Of a DNA stretch of 44,193 nt, positions 1-9,215 are shown piece after piece. A model generated the notes under the pieces. The model had not been told where the DNA came from. It did not search any database and saw nothing but the letters and a program-made list of their open reading frames with translations. How positions within the stretch are numbered: the first letter of the stretch is position 1; every line of letters starts with the position of its first letter. A program made the translations under genes and the position numbers. Origin of the DNA: Symmetrospora coprosmae (lineage: Eukaryota > Basidiomycota > Cystobasidiomycetes > Symmetrosporaceae); the NCBI GenBank assembly GCA_008802785.1, contig VUYT01000060.1, positions 1 through 44,193 on the forward strand. The letters run 5' to 3'.

Positions 1-361
1 CTTCGAAAGCTTCTTCGAACTTCGAAGCTCGCCTTCGAACCTCGCTCCCTTTCCTTCGAGCCGCACACCCCTTACACCCTTACACTTCTCCCACACGATG
101 GTTTGCACATCTTCAACAACGTCGGCAAGCAGAAACTTGTACAGCGCGCGGCTGTCCGGCGCCCTGCCCGCTTCGCGACCGGCGAGGTTTGTGGCGATGG
201 CGCCCTCTCTGGTACCCATACCCTTGTCGTTGACGAGGTGCTCGATGCCAATGCCGGCGAGCAGCAGGCCGAACTTGAGCAAGAAGGCGTCGAGGTCGCC
301 ACCGGTGAATCTACGGTCGTCCGGCAGTAAGAGCGAGCTGATGTTGATCAAGCGTGACTGC
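1..361 (-). CDS. Unidentified open frame truncated by the left window edge
   Basis: On the minus strand an open frame runs from about 361 down to base 1 and continues out of the window. A possible splice acceptor (pyrimidine-rich stretch ending in TAG) sits just before it, so it could be an internal exon. The translation includes LLLPDDRRFTGGDLDAFLLK and, further on, GREAGRAPDSRALYKFLLAD, which look like folded protein rather than noise. A second candidate exon at about 539-692 on the same strand would join it in phase only through an atypical GTTAGG donor. I do not recognise the family. The gag-like feel of the LPDD..FTGG stretch is an impression, not an identification. It could be a host gene or an old element relic. 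Confidence 0.25.
3..52. repeat. Clustered TTCGAA palindromes
   Basis: Four copies of TTCGAA, plus shorter TTCGA variants, lie within about 50 bases at the very left edge. They resemble clustered heat-shock-element half sites (GAA/TTC) but the spacing is irregular. They also fall inside the minus-strand open frame, so they may simply be a degenerate coding repeat. Confidence 0.4.
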
Positions 362-2320
362 TAGACGGTTAAAGCAGCTAGCCGCGAAACGTGGAGGCGC
401 GGCAGGCTCTGTGGCGTTGGGATTTGGCTGTGGGGTTCTGTTCGTAAAACCCCAAAAGCCTGTAAAACCCCCAAAGACCCATGTTACGCCACATTTCCGT
501 CACGTGCTGTGTGGCGACCTCTTTACCGCATACCTAACCTCTTTTGGCGCCGGACCTGCGTGCATGGCTTGGTGGTTGCTTTCTGAGAGAACCTGTTTGA
601 GCCAGCGATACGAAAAGATGAGCTTCACTTCTGGCGTTCCCTCTCCTCCGTCAATACGCAGGGGTGCTAACCCACCAGCCAGCGCCTCCATACTGCGGAA
701 ATATATGCAGCACGGTGCAACTAACGACTGACCGGGACGATGTACATGCCCATGGCTTGACTCAGCGCTTTACGAGCCTGGTGTGATGTAATGTTAGGCG
801 GTTGGTTAGACCCTGAGCCAGAGCGAGCTGCTTCTGCAAGACGACAAGGGGCTGTGGGGCAGTCAGACTCCAGGCCGCGAAGCCCAGGAGACCGCTCGAC
901 ATTCAATAGGCAGGCGACAGATCTAGAGACACAACAACGTAGGCGAAATGTAGTCGGATAATGGTCTGGCAGAGTTCTACTACACGCTGTCCGAGGTAGA
1001 AGGATTCCCTGGCATTGGCAGACACAATCATACCTGAATCCCGCAGGCTGGCGCGCAGTCCCCTTTACAAAGAGATCCGCCATGGTTTGGCAGCATGGCG
1101 AAGGTTTCCGCTGGCAACATCACCTTCTCCATTTCGGAGTGGCCCTCCTCATTAACATCGCAGCCCCCGTCGGGTCCGCGACTTCAACACCACAAGGGCG
1201 GCGGAATCGTCGCTCTCACGTGAGGCATACCTGCGATGCGTCCGCTCGCTTGATGTGGGCGGCCGGCTTCTAGGCTGATGCCCAGTGTCGACGTATCTCG
1301 CGATGGAAGGCAAAGCAGGTGCTGCAGTCCTGCGCAAGATATCTGGCTGCTCATTAGTAGTAGCTGGCTCGAGCGCCGTTCAGGTACTGCTAGAGACATG
1401 GCACCTTTCGCAATGTGGCCACGCTCCGCTCTTGGTCTCCGTGCTGCGTGTGGTTCTTCGGCTTTGTGCAGCCGACTAGGCCAGGGCTCCGCCGGCGACG
1501 TATATGCGCTGATGGTTTTGCAGCCGACGCAGGGCAGGGCTAGATGGCGCCGTAGCTGCGTTCGCAATGTCTGGCGGTGATGCGTCTCAATCATGCCCCA
1601 GACGCTCGCCGGGCATTTCCAGCACGCGCCCATCCTACATGCGAGATCCGCTGGGGCATGGGGAGAGGGTAGTGAAGGCAGGAAAGTAGCAGGCGGCTGC
1701 AATATGCAGACTGGGTATGGTGGGTCGCGCTACCGACGCTATCTTCTGAGCCAAGGTGCGTGGTGAGGGACGTCCAGACAATCAAAGAGCAGCCTAGACA
1801 ACCAGGCCTCGGCTCGACATGCGCTGCCACGACGAGACGCGACAAGCGTGCTGCTGAGTAGCTAGCGGGCAGGCGGGCGGCGGTTCGAGGCGACTGGCTG
1901 AATGAAAGAAGGATCCCCCTCCGGATTGCATGCCGTTTCTTTGCAGACGTCCGGAGCGTGGGGAGCCGCGATTCCAGCATGAGCTAGTGGACTGTGTGAC
2001 GTATATGTCGGTCATCTTCGCGTGCCCGCTATTCGCTGCGAGGCAACGGCTGTCGTGCAGGAGGGCTAGCCAGTACAAGCCTCGAGTGCGGAGCAGACGC
2101 CGCTGCAGAAGCCGTGCACGATAGGGCGCAAGGCGAGGCCGGGCGGATGCTGAGAGAGAAAAGACTTCTCGCCGAGAAGCTACCGTGCCTGCCGCATCCG
2201 CATTCATTCCCTTCGCTGAGGATTGCGATGTATAGTCGTCCCGTCCAAGCCGAGCGCCACGAGTCCTGTTTCAATGCCAGCTTCTTCTGCCTCACACCAC
2301 GACATCGGCGATATAAAAAG
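362..2320. other. Region without a supported gene upstream of UTP7
   Basis: About 2 kb with no frame I can defend. Two minus-strand stretches deserve mention as possible exons of the left-edge gene. One is about 539-692 (contains GTPEVKLIFSYRWLKQV). The other is 1033-1083 (begins MADLFVKGTARQPAGF and ends at a GTATGA donor in a phase compatible with the first). Joining them needs a roughly 340-nt intron, longer than is typical here. The remaining open frames are GC-driven shadows. The 3' part, next to 2321, is presumably the UTP7 promoter. Confidence 0.4.
2312..2318 (+). promoter_or_regulatory. TATAAAA just before the UTP7 start
   Basis: A perfect TATAAAA lies only about 3-9 nt before the first candidate ATG of UTP7 (2321). 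If it works as a TATA box with a start site some 30 nt downstream, that ATG would be excluded from the mRNA and translation would begin at the next in-frame ATG (2366). If it is just A-rich leader, 2321 stands. Confidence 0.4.
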
Positions 2321-4554
2321 ATGGAGGATGCAGCTGACGACCCTGCGGGGCCAAGCAGCAGCAAAATGCAGCTGGGAGATGCCGTTGTCAATGGCGCGGA
2401 TGGAGCAAAGCCAAAGAGGAGCCGGTCGCGCCGTGCTGGAAAAGGCAGAGAGGATGGCGAGGGCAGCATCAAGGAGACGGCGATGCCGATGCCAGCGACA
2501 GCAACAGCGACGACGAGAGCCATGGGGAAGACGCATGCTGCAGCAGCATCCTCACCCGATGGCAATAATGGCCACGGCGTCTATGCGCCTCCGAGCGATG
2601 CTGTCCGGGCTTACGCTCGTGCTCCGCCACCCTCAAAAATCACCACGGTAGGTTGTGCCATCCCCGTAGCAGCAGCCTTCGAGCTGGTTCAGCACGGACT
2701 CCCGCAGGTATACTGATGTGCTCTGTCTCGACTGCCTACTTCTGCCCTTTTCGCGCCTCTCCCTCGCCAATCTGGGTGGGTCCATGCGCCACCCGCTTTC
2801 CTTGACATCCCCCTCCTCCTGCCTACACAGAAGAACAAGAAGCTCGCTTCTCATCTGAACAGCATGGCAAAGCAGCAAAAGGCGTCGTCGACCGCAGCGT
2901 ACGAGCACGACTCGCTCCTCCTGCCTCAGGACGCGTCTAGCAGGCTGCAGGCAGAGACCGACCTCGAGCGGACATGGAGGGTGTCGCAGCAGGACATTGC
3001 CCAAGGCGTTGGTAGCTCGGCGGCAAAGAAGCACTTTGACCTCCGACTCAGCGACTTTGGACCCTACCAGCACGACTACACCGCAGACGGTCGGCACGTA
3101 GCCATCGCAGGCAGGAAAGGGCACGTTGCTACATTTGATTGGCAGGCGGGCAAGCTCGGGACCGAGCTTCACTTGAAGGAGACCGTCCGCGACATTACGT
3201 GGCTGCACAACACGTCCTTCTTTGCCGTCGCGCAGAAGAAGTATGTCTATATCTACGACTCGAACGGGCTAGAAGTGCACCAGCTCCGAAATCATATCGA
3301 GGTCACGCGCATGGAGTTCCTTCGCTATCATTTCCTGCTGGCGACCGTCGGCAACCCTGGCTTCCTGAAATACCAGGATACGTCCACGGGAAGCGTGGTG
3401 GCCGAGCATAGGACGCGTCTCGGAGCGTGTGCCACCATGGCCCAGAACCTACACTCTGGCGTCATCTCGCTCGGGCATGCCAATGGCACAGTCACCATGT
3501 GGACGCCGAACATCTCGACAGCGCAGGTCAAGCTGCTGGCTCATCAGGGCCCCGTCGCTGCCATAGCTCACGATCCGATGTCAATGGGGACGTACTTTGC
3601 CACGGCTGGCTTGGACGGGAGCATGAAGGTGTGGGATGCGAGAAAGTGGGGAGTCGTGAACGAGTGGAGCCTGCGAAGGCCTGCAAATGCGCTCGACTAT
3701 AGCCAGAAAGGCTTGCTCGCATGTGGATGGGGCAACCATGCGACCGTGAGTCAAGGCCTCCACCCGTACATTACGGCCAGGCATGATGCTTGGCGACGCA
3801 TCTCACGCGTGCGGTTATCTGCTTCTGGTTACAGGTTTACGCCGATACAACAAAGGCCAGTGTGCGAGCTCCTGGCCCTTACATGACCCAGCTCTTTCCC
3901 TCGACGCCGGTCAACTCGCTTGGGTTTTGCCCCTTCGAGGATGTCCTTGGTGTTGGGCACGCCAACGGCTTCTCCTCGCTCATCATTCCGGGTGCAGGAG
4001 AAGCGAATTACGACTCGCTCGAAGTCGATCCTTTCGAGTCCAAAAAATCTCGTCGGGAGCGCGAAGTCACCAGCCTCCTCGATAAGATCCAGCCGGATCA
4101 GATACATCTCGATCCAAATCTCATTGGCAAGCTGGCCGAGCGCAAGATCGAGACAGACGCTCTTGCTGGACTTACAGTCGGCGACCGTCGACTCGCTGCT
4201 CTGCCTCGGCAGAAGCAAAAGAGCTTTGCAGAGCTGTCGCGGGTGGAGAAGCTGCAGAAGAGCGGGCTCATCGAGGAAGACTCCGAAATCGAAGAGGACG
4301 ATGAGCAGGGCGATGAAGAAGCTGGCCCGGTCACTGTCGTCAATGGGGTCGAAGTCAGACCAAAGAAGCCAAGGGGCAAGAACAAGGTGCTCAAACGTAT
4401 CCTGAGGCGCAAGAAGAACATTATCGATGCCCGCACCGAGCAAATCAAGGAGCTGGTGGACGAGCGCCGACGAGCGACAATCGACAAGAAGCGGCAAGCC
4501 CAAGCTCAGCGGGCAGCCGAGAATGGCGATGCCCTAGCGCGCTTTGGCATCTAG
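2321..4554 (+). CDS. UTP7: U3 snoRNP / SSU processome WD-repeat protein Utp7 (WDR46/BING4 family)
   Basis: Nucleolar scaffold of the small-subunit processome, needed for 18S pre-rRNA processing. Exons 2321-2647, 2831-3745 and 3835-4554, all junctions in phase 0, give 653 residues; yeast Utp7 is about 554, and the excess is a low-complexity, Ala/Lys-rich N-terminus. The family N-terminal segment with KKNKKLASHL begins at residue 110, followed by the linker ending LERTWRVSQQDI. WD-type repeats span roughly residues 180-400 (HVATFDW, VTMWTP, GLDGSMKVWDARKW). The BING4CT domain starts at about 415 (PVNSLGFCPFEDVLGVGHANG, split here as PVNSLGFCPF and EDVLGVGHANG). An acidic patch (EEDDEQGDEE) and a basic, coiled C-terminus follow. 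Start 2321 is the first in-frame ATG; 2366 is an alternative because of the adjacent TATAAAA. It converges on the DUF1295 gene, 146 nt away. Confidence 0.95.
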
Positions 4555-4700
4555 CCGGCACGGGCAAGCCGACAAGTCAGGGAGAGGCGACGTTTTTGTG
4601 GTACGTCAATCATGTTGTTGTCTCCGTTGCGATTCATATGCTGTCCCGATCGTACAATGCAAGTTATGTCGTTGGCGACATCTTTGCGCTACAGATCACG

Positions 4701-6633
4701 CTACTGTCGCTTAGGTTTCGGCTTGCCGCTTCCGTAAACCTGCTCGTTCACTTTGCTCAACTGGCCCGTGACACCAAGCCACATTCCCTTGAGCGTCGTC
4801 ATGATGGGGCTGTTCCAGTGAGTGTCCCGGAAACGAGTCAGCATGGAATGAGCAGCCACGCTACGCGAGAAGCAGAATACGCACAGGAACATGCCGACTC
4901 GGCGCTGGTATTCCCTGTACTTTGGATACTTGCCAGCAGAGATGGCCTCTGTGAGAAGCGTGCTGCAGAAGAAAAGGCTCGACATGCTGATGCCGGCAAT
5001 CCACGAATAGTTGAGCAAATGGGGCGCGGCGGCTTTGAGAGCGTTGACAATGTGGATGGGGTCCCTGAGGTCGAAGCTCGTACGAGCGCTCTGCCAGATC
5101 TTCTCAAAGACTACTTCGGGGACCGTTGCACGCAGGGTGAACAGGCTCAGGATCCAGAAATTGAGTTGCTCATGCAGGAAGTTCTGATGACACTTCAATC
5201 AGCACACTGACGAGTGCATCGATTGGAATTCGATGCAGGCAAGGGCTCACCGGGTGACGACTGTACGACCACAGGCCCGAAGTCAGGAAACCCCGCTTGA
5301 GATCGCCCTCAGCCACCTCAACCTGACGACGCGAAGCTCCCGCAATGACGCGGGCTCCCTTGCCCTCCTTGACAGCTTTTGAGTGCTTCCAATTCTGAAA
5401 TGCTTGCTGCTGAGAGTCGGCAATCTGCGCATGGACAGACGACATGCACTTGCTCGGTGCAGGCTCTACGCTTTTCAGGAGAGAAACGCAAACTCACCTG
5501 CTCCATCGTCAAGTTGAGCACAAAAAGACCGGCGATGGCAAAGTCTGGCCAGCCGACCGGAGTGGGCGGATTGGCAGGGTGGTAAGCCCTGGTCGCCGCT
5601 GTAATGAGCGGAGAGGGTTGAGCGGAGATCAGCGCGCCTGCCTAATCATGCCAAGCTTTCGCCTCTGTACGCACTGAGGAGCAAGTACTGGGGAAGCTGT
5701 GGATCGAGCATCGGAACGCAAGGTCAGCAGATCTGTCATGGGCAGATGGGCCAGAGCATGGCGGACGCACCGCGGTCATCAGGAGCAGATAGTTCTGACC
5801 AAATGCGACAAAGAAGAAGTCGAGAATGGCAAAGTTGAGATGGCCGAGCTTGTTGCGGACGATGGGCCATCTGTAGTCCTCCTTTGTCCAGTCAAAGAAG
5901 CCCCTGCGGACAGTGTTGCCAGAGAGGCGGATGGACCAGAGTACCTGGAGGAGGAAGACGAGGAACATGCGCTCGTCTACTCCGTTGGGTACGAGCGACT
6001 GCCAGAGGGAAGGTACAACGCTGTCGGTCGTGCCGGCGGTGCCGCTGTTCTTGCCGAAAATGTTGGCTACGCTCCCTGCTCCAGACCATTTGCCGTGGAA
6101 AGTGAAGTGGGCCGAGTAGAGGAGAGGCCAGAAGGACCTGTGGATGTGAGGATACAGTGTCAATGCGAGGGGACTTCGGGGATGCGCCTTGGCCTTCGCC
6201 CAAGGGGGGCCAAGGGGCGGCTCACCAGACTCTGGAGGACAGTCGCCGCAGACATGCCATGCGATGACCCTTGTGTCAGCAGTGTGCCTCGCTCATTTAA
6301 ACGTGTCCAAGCACGATGACAAGCTGCAGCCACACACCGGTCCACGGTACTTGCGTTCTGGGTGAGCTGGCCGACAATGAAGGTAAAGACCGAGAACCAG
6401 GTCGCGAAAGTGAGGGCCGAGTGGAGGGGCTCTGTGTGAGCATACCAATCCTTCACGAGAGTTGTGCTAGACGCATAGTCCCAGCGCTTTGCAATGTTCT
6501 TCCAGTTGTCGATGCTGGTTGCGAACTCGCCCGCCCTGGATGCCCAGAGCTTGAGGCCCGGGACGAGGTGTGTCGCCGACCTGACAGCTGGATGAGGTGG
6601 AGGCAGTCCTCCGTAGCCTGTGCTTGTGCCCAT
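4701..6633 (-). CDS. DUF1295 family membrane protein (steroid 5-alpha-reductase-like)
   Basis: Polytopic membrane protein of the DUF1295 superfamily, relatives of sterol/steroid reductases; the substrate is unknown. My model has seven exons, listed 5' to 3' on the minus strand: 6633-6338, 6231-6226, 6137-5771, 5696-5675, 5598-5498, 5424-5251, 5183-4701, giving 482 residues with all phases consistent. Seen in the sequence: a VDR-VW-SFWPLLYS block, where the VW is supplied by the 6-nt exon; WTKEDYRWPIVRNKLG; and the family signature GLWSYSRHP-NF across the exon 6/7 junction (residues about 315-324). Hydrophobic spans occur throughout (for example FSVFTFIVGQL, FLVFLLQVLWSIRL, FAIAGLFVLNL). The end of the protein is basic (KPKPKRQ). 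The 22-nt exon 4 is the least certain piece; it restores frame and reads LPQYLLL. Confidence 0.87.
6226..6231 (-). other. 6-nt microexon in the DUF1295 gene
   Basis: Exon 1 ends in phase 2 after VD (CG|gtgtgt). The hexamer AGTCTG is bounded by ..ctccag and gtgag.. and completes R-V-W before the next exon's SFWPLL. Introns of 106 and 88 nt on either side are normal for this window. Family members I know carry VDR-hydrophobic-W-S here, so the hexamer restores a conserved tryptophan. Skipping it would keep the frame but remove VW. Confidence 0.75.
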
Positions 6634-6989
6634 CTCGGTATATTCTGGTGCGATGCTGCGACCTTGAAGGGGGGGGGGGGGGATGGTATGGAGATCGGCG
6701 TCTCCTAGGTCGGGCGGAGACTAGCTCTTCTTCCTCTGCCGTCCTTCGTTGCAGGCAAGCTCTCTGCTCTGCTATGCTCTGCCTGACGATTCCCTGCTGG
6801 CGTCGTCGTCGTCGTTGCTGAGAGTGGGAGCAGAGCAGAGCAGAGAGAGGAAGGGAGGGGCGAGAGGTGACATCACGCTTGGGAAAGTCACGTGGCTCGG
6901 GGGATACGCGGAGGTTATGCGAACAGGCGGGTATCCACGTCATATATATACTCGTACACACTGACCTCCAGATCCCTGATGCAGTACAC
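6634..6989. promoter_or_regulatory. DUF1295 gene upstream region with a 14-G tract
   Basis: This 356-nt gap separates the DUF1295 start (6633) from the stop of the next minus-strand gene (6990). It contains a run of 14 G at 6669-6682 (C on the transcribed strand, 36-49 nt before the ATG), GA-rich stretches (6829-6860) and TATATATA at about 6942-6950, too far upstream to be the core box. No further gene seen. Confidence 0.5.
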
Positions 6990-8922
6990 CTACAGCCGGA
7001 TCCGCCCTGTCTGTCTTCTTCTCCACCAGGACACGGGCGACCAGACGGCCTGTCCCCGTGGTGCAGCGCCATCACCGGACACATGTGTTCGCGCCTGCTC
7101 GCCAACATCATCCTCACCACCCGCCTCCTCCTCCTCCTCCATCCTGACCAGGACGCTGTTCGACTTGCGGTTGCCGTTGTCATTGTCAAGAGCGCCCCCG
7201 TCTCGATCAGATCGCTCAGATGCGTGCCGAGCCGTCTGTCCGGCCAAAGAGGACCCTTCTCCACGTCCACCGCCGTCCTCGTCCGCAGCCGCAGTTACAT
7301 CCTCCACAGCATCCGCCAGCTCCTGCGTCCAGTATCGTCGAAGCAGGACTGGGATGAGAGCTCCCACGACAACCCCGCTCAGGCCCAGAAAGTTTCGCCA
7401 CTGTAGCGTGCACGACAATTAGCTGCCGAGCGTTCGATGATACAAGAGCACTAGACCGCGACCTGAACCCACAGAGATGAGGTGGAACTCGTCTGCACTC
7501 GTCATCTGATCCAGAGTAGTGCCGATTTGGACGTGAATGAGCGACACGGCCATGACGCCGAAAAAGGTAGAGATCCAGAACAGGGGAATGGAGATGTCCA
7601 GGTGGGGTGCAATGACGTTGACTACCCAATGAGGAGGTAATGGTGCGATTCTATGGCAGGGAAACGCGCTTCAGCATCTCAGACCGGATGCGCCGGGCAG
7701 CTGAATTCTGCAAGGGAGGTCGAATGGCCTGTTCGTGTACCCACCTGAGGACGATGAGATAGCTGATCATGTTGCCCCCTTGCTGGCGTATCCTCTCCCT
7801 CCACTGCTCGAGCCGATCCCTCCACTTTTCGCTGGCCAGTAATAGAGCTGGACCGAGGAGCGCAGAGATCAGGTAGCAGAGTGTCGCTCCCGAGGCGACA
7901 CACAGGCATACCAGGGGCAGAGCAAAGAGTACGCCATACATTGCACCCGCCTCGCAAAACCAGATAAGCCATGTCAGCATCGTGAACAAGGCGTCTTGCC
8001 CTCTTGGACTGAGCAGGGCCGCGCTCGCAAGCAGACCGTAGACACCTACAAGTATGCTCAGGTACATGGATCCTGGCAGGCTGTACGCCTGGAGGCTGTT
8101 TTGTCAAGTATATTCAGGATCATCGTTAGACCATCGCCCGTAGAATGGAAAGGGACGTACAATAGGTAGAGGGCAACCCAGGAGCCGAGGACCCGGGCAA
8201 AGTTGCGCTCCTTGTAGATTTGTAGGACGGTGTTCAGGCTGAGACGAGACGATGGGCAGCGAGTGAGCGAGTGAGTCGCGAATGCGGCGTGATGAGCGCG
8301 AGGTGGGTGTAAGAATAGCCACGCCAGGAGGATCCGTTGGGCAGACCGGTCAGGACTCTTTGTACGGCGGCTCAAAGACACACTCGCATCTCACTCACCG
8401 TTGCAATTCGTCAAAGTTCTTTGGTATTTTGACTGCATCGCGATCCTTTGGATCGATGGGAGGCAGGAGTGTGTGGAGGAGGAGGGCCAGGACGGCGAGC
8501 GAGAAGAGGAAGAGGGCGATTGCTTTTCCCGCCGATTCGAGGAATGTTCTGTACTGAATGGCCCACTCACTCCATGTGAGGCGATGAGAGGTGACTGTGC
8601 TGCTGCTTGCGGGTGTTCCGGTCGTTTGTGGCGGTCGCAGGTGAGTCTCGTCCGCTGGTAGCGTTGCGGACAACCGCGGATTCGGCGAGTCTTTGCTTTT
8701 CGAAGGTCTTGCTGTAGCAGGTGTGTCGACCTTGCTTCCAGCGTCGTTGTCGAGCAGCTCGCCGTCTTTCCGCGCGTCTGCGGGCGCGACAAGGACGACG
8801 TCATGGTCGCACTCTCGAGGCGATTCCGTGTCTGGACGGTTGAGTGGAGCGAGGCCATTGTGAGTGCCGCGCACATCCGACGACGCCTTTCCGAGATGGC
8901 TGGCGTGCGATATCGATGCCAT
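6990..8922 (-). CDS. VTT-domain (SNARE-associated Golgi / TMEM41-like) membrane protein
   Basis: ER membrane protein of the TMEM41B/VTT (DedA-related) family; animal members are phospholipid scramblases acting in lipid mobilisation and autophagy. Exons on the minus strand: 8922-8399, 8238-8161, 8095-7745, 7650-7473, 7400-6990, with consistent phases, giving 513 residues. Residues 1-120 are polar and disordered. A first membrane span lies at about 134-154 (ALFLFSLAVLALLLH). The VTT core follows: FLQAYSLPGSMYLSILVGVY, then CLCVASGATLCYLIS, then the diagnostic RIAPLPPHWVVNVIAPHLDI, then FWISTFFGVMAVSL. A last span reads FLGLSGVVVGALIPVLL. The C-terminus is long, acidic and basic (EEEEEAGGEDD, WWRRRQTGRIR). 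The start ATG lies 33 nt below a TATATA. Identity is firm; which TMEM41/VTT subgroup is inferred. Confidence 0.92.
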
Positions 8923-8954
8923 TGCGTGTGTGTCTTGCCGGGCGGACCTAGAGC

Positions 8955-8960
8955 TATATA
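8955..8960 (-). promoter_or_regulatory. TATA box of the VTT-domain gene
   Basis: TATATA on the minus strand about 33 nt upstream of the chosen start codon at 8922. The spacing fits a short-leader fungal promoter. Confidence 0.4.
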
Positions 8961-9066
8961 GAGGGATGTCGTCTGCACGGCCTTGCGCTTTCTGCCGTCG
9001 CACCCAGGCAACGCCGGTGCGCCTTGTTTGCCAGGTTGTGCTATGTACGCCTGTCCGGCTGTATCT

Positions 9067-9068
<2 letters not shown>

Positions 9069-9103
<35 letters not shown>

Positions 9104-9109
9104 TCGTCT
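9069..9109. repeat. (CGT)n microsatellite in a divergent promoter
   Basis: An almost pure CGT/ACG trinucleotide tract of about 41 nt lies in the 293-nt gap between the VTT gene (minus) and UBA1 (plus). Both genes must share this region as promoter, so repeat length could affect either. Confidence 0.85.
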
Positions 9110-9195
9110 GTGCCTCTGAGTGGCGTAAGGGAGACCATGGGGGCAGGATATCCCCTCTCTTCCCTCTTGTTCTCCCACCAAGCCACACCGATATC

Positions 9196-9210
9196 ACATA
9201 TATACATATA
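9196..9210 (+). promoter_or_regulatory. TATATACATATA stretch just before UBA1
   Basis: An AT island in otherwise GC-rich sequence, ending 5 nt before the UBA1 ATG (9216). It is too close for a classical TATA box serving that ATG. It may be leader, or the true start may be the in-frame ATG at 9228. Confidence 0.3.
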
Positions 9211-9215
9211 CAGCG

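Noticed and set aside
1868-1885. tRNA B-box-like GGTTCGAGGC
   Set aside because: No matching A box, acceptor stem or anticodon arm could be drawn around it.
3829-4503. Antisense open frame over the last UTP7 exon
   Set aside because: Mirror of a well-supported coding exon; no independent signals.
6669-6682. Poly-G tract as a possible sequencing or assembly artefact
   Set aside because: Cannot be decided from sequence; it lies in a promoter where homopolymers occur naturally, so it is reported as a tract and not as an error.
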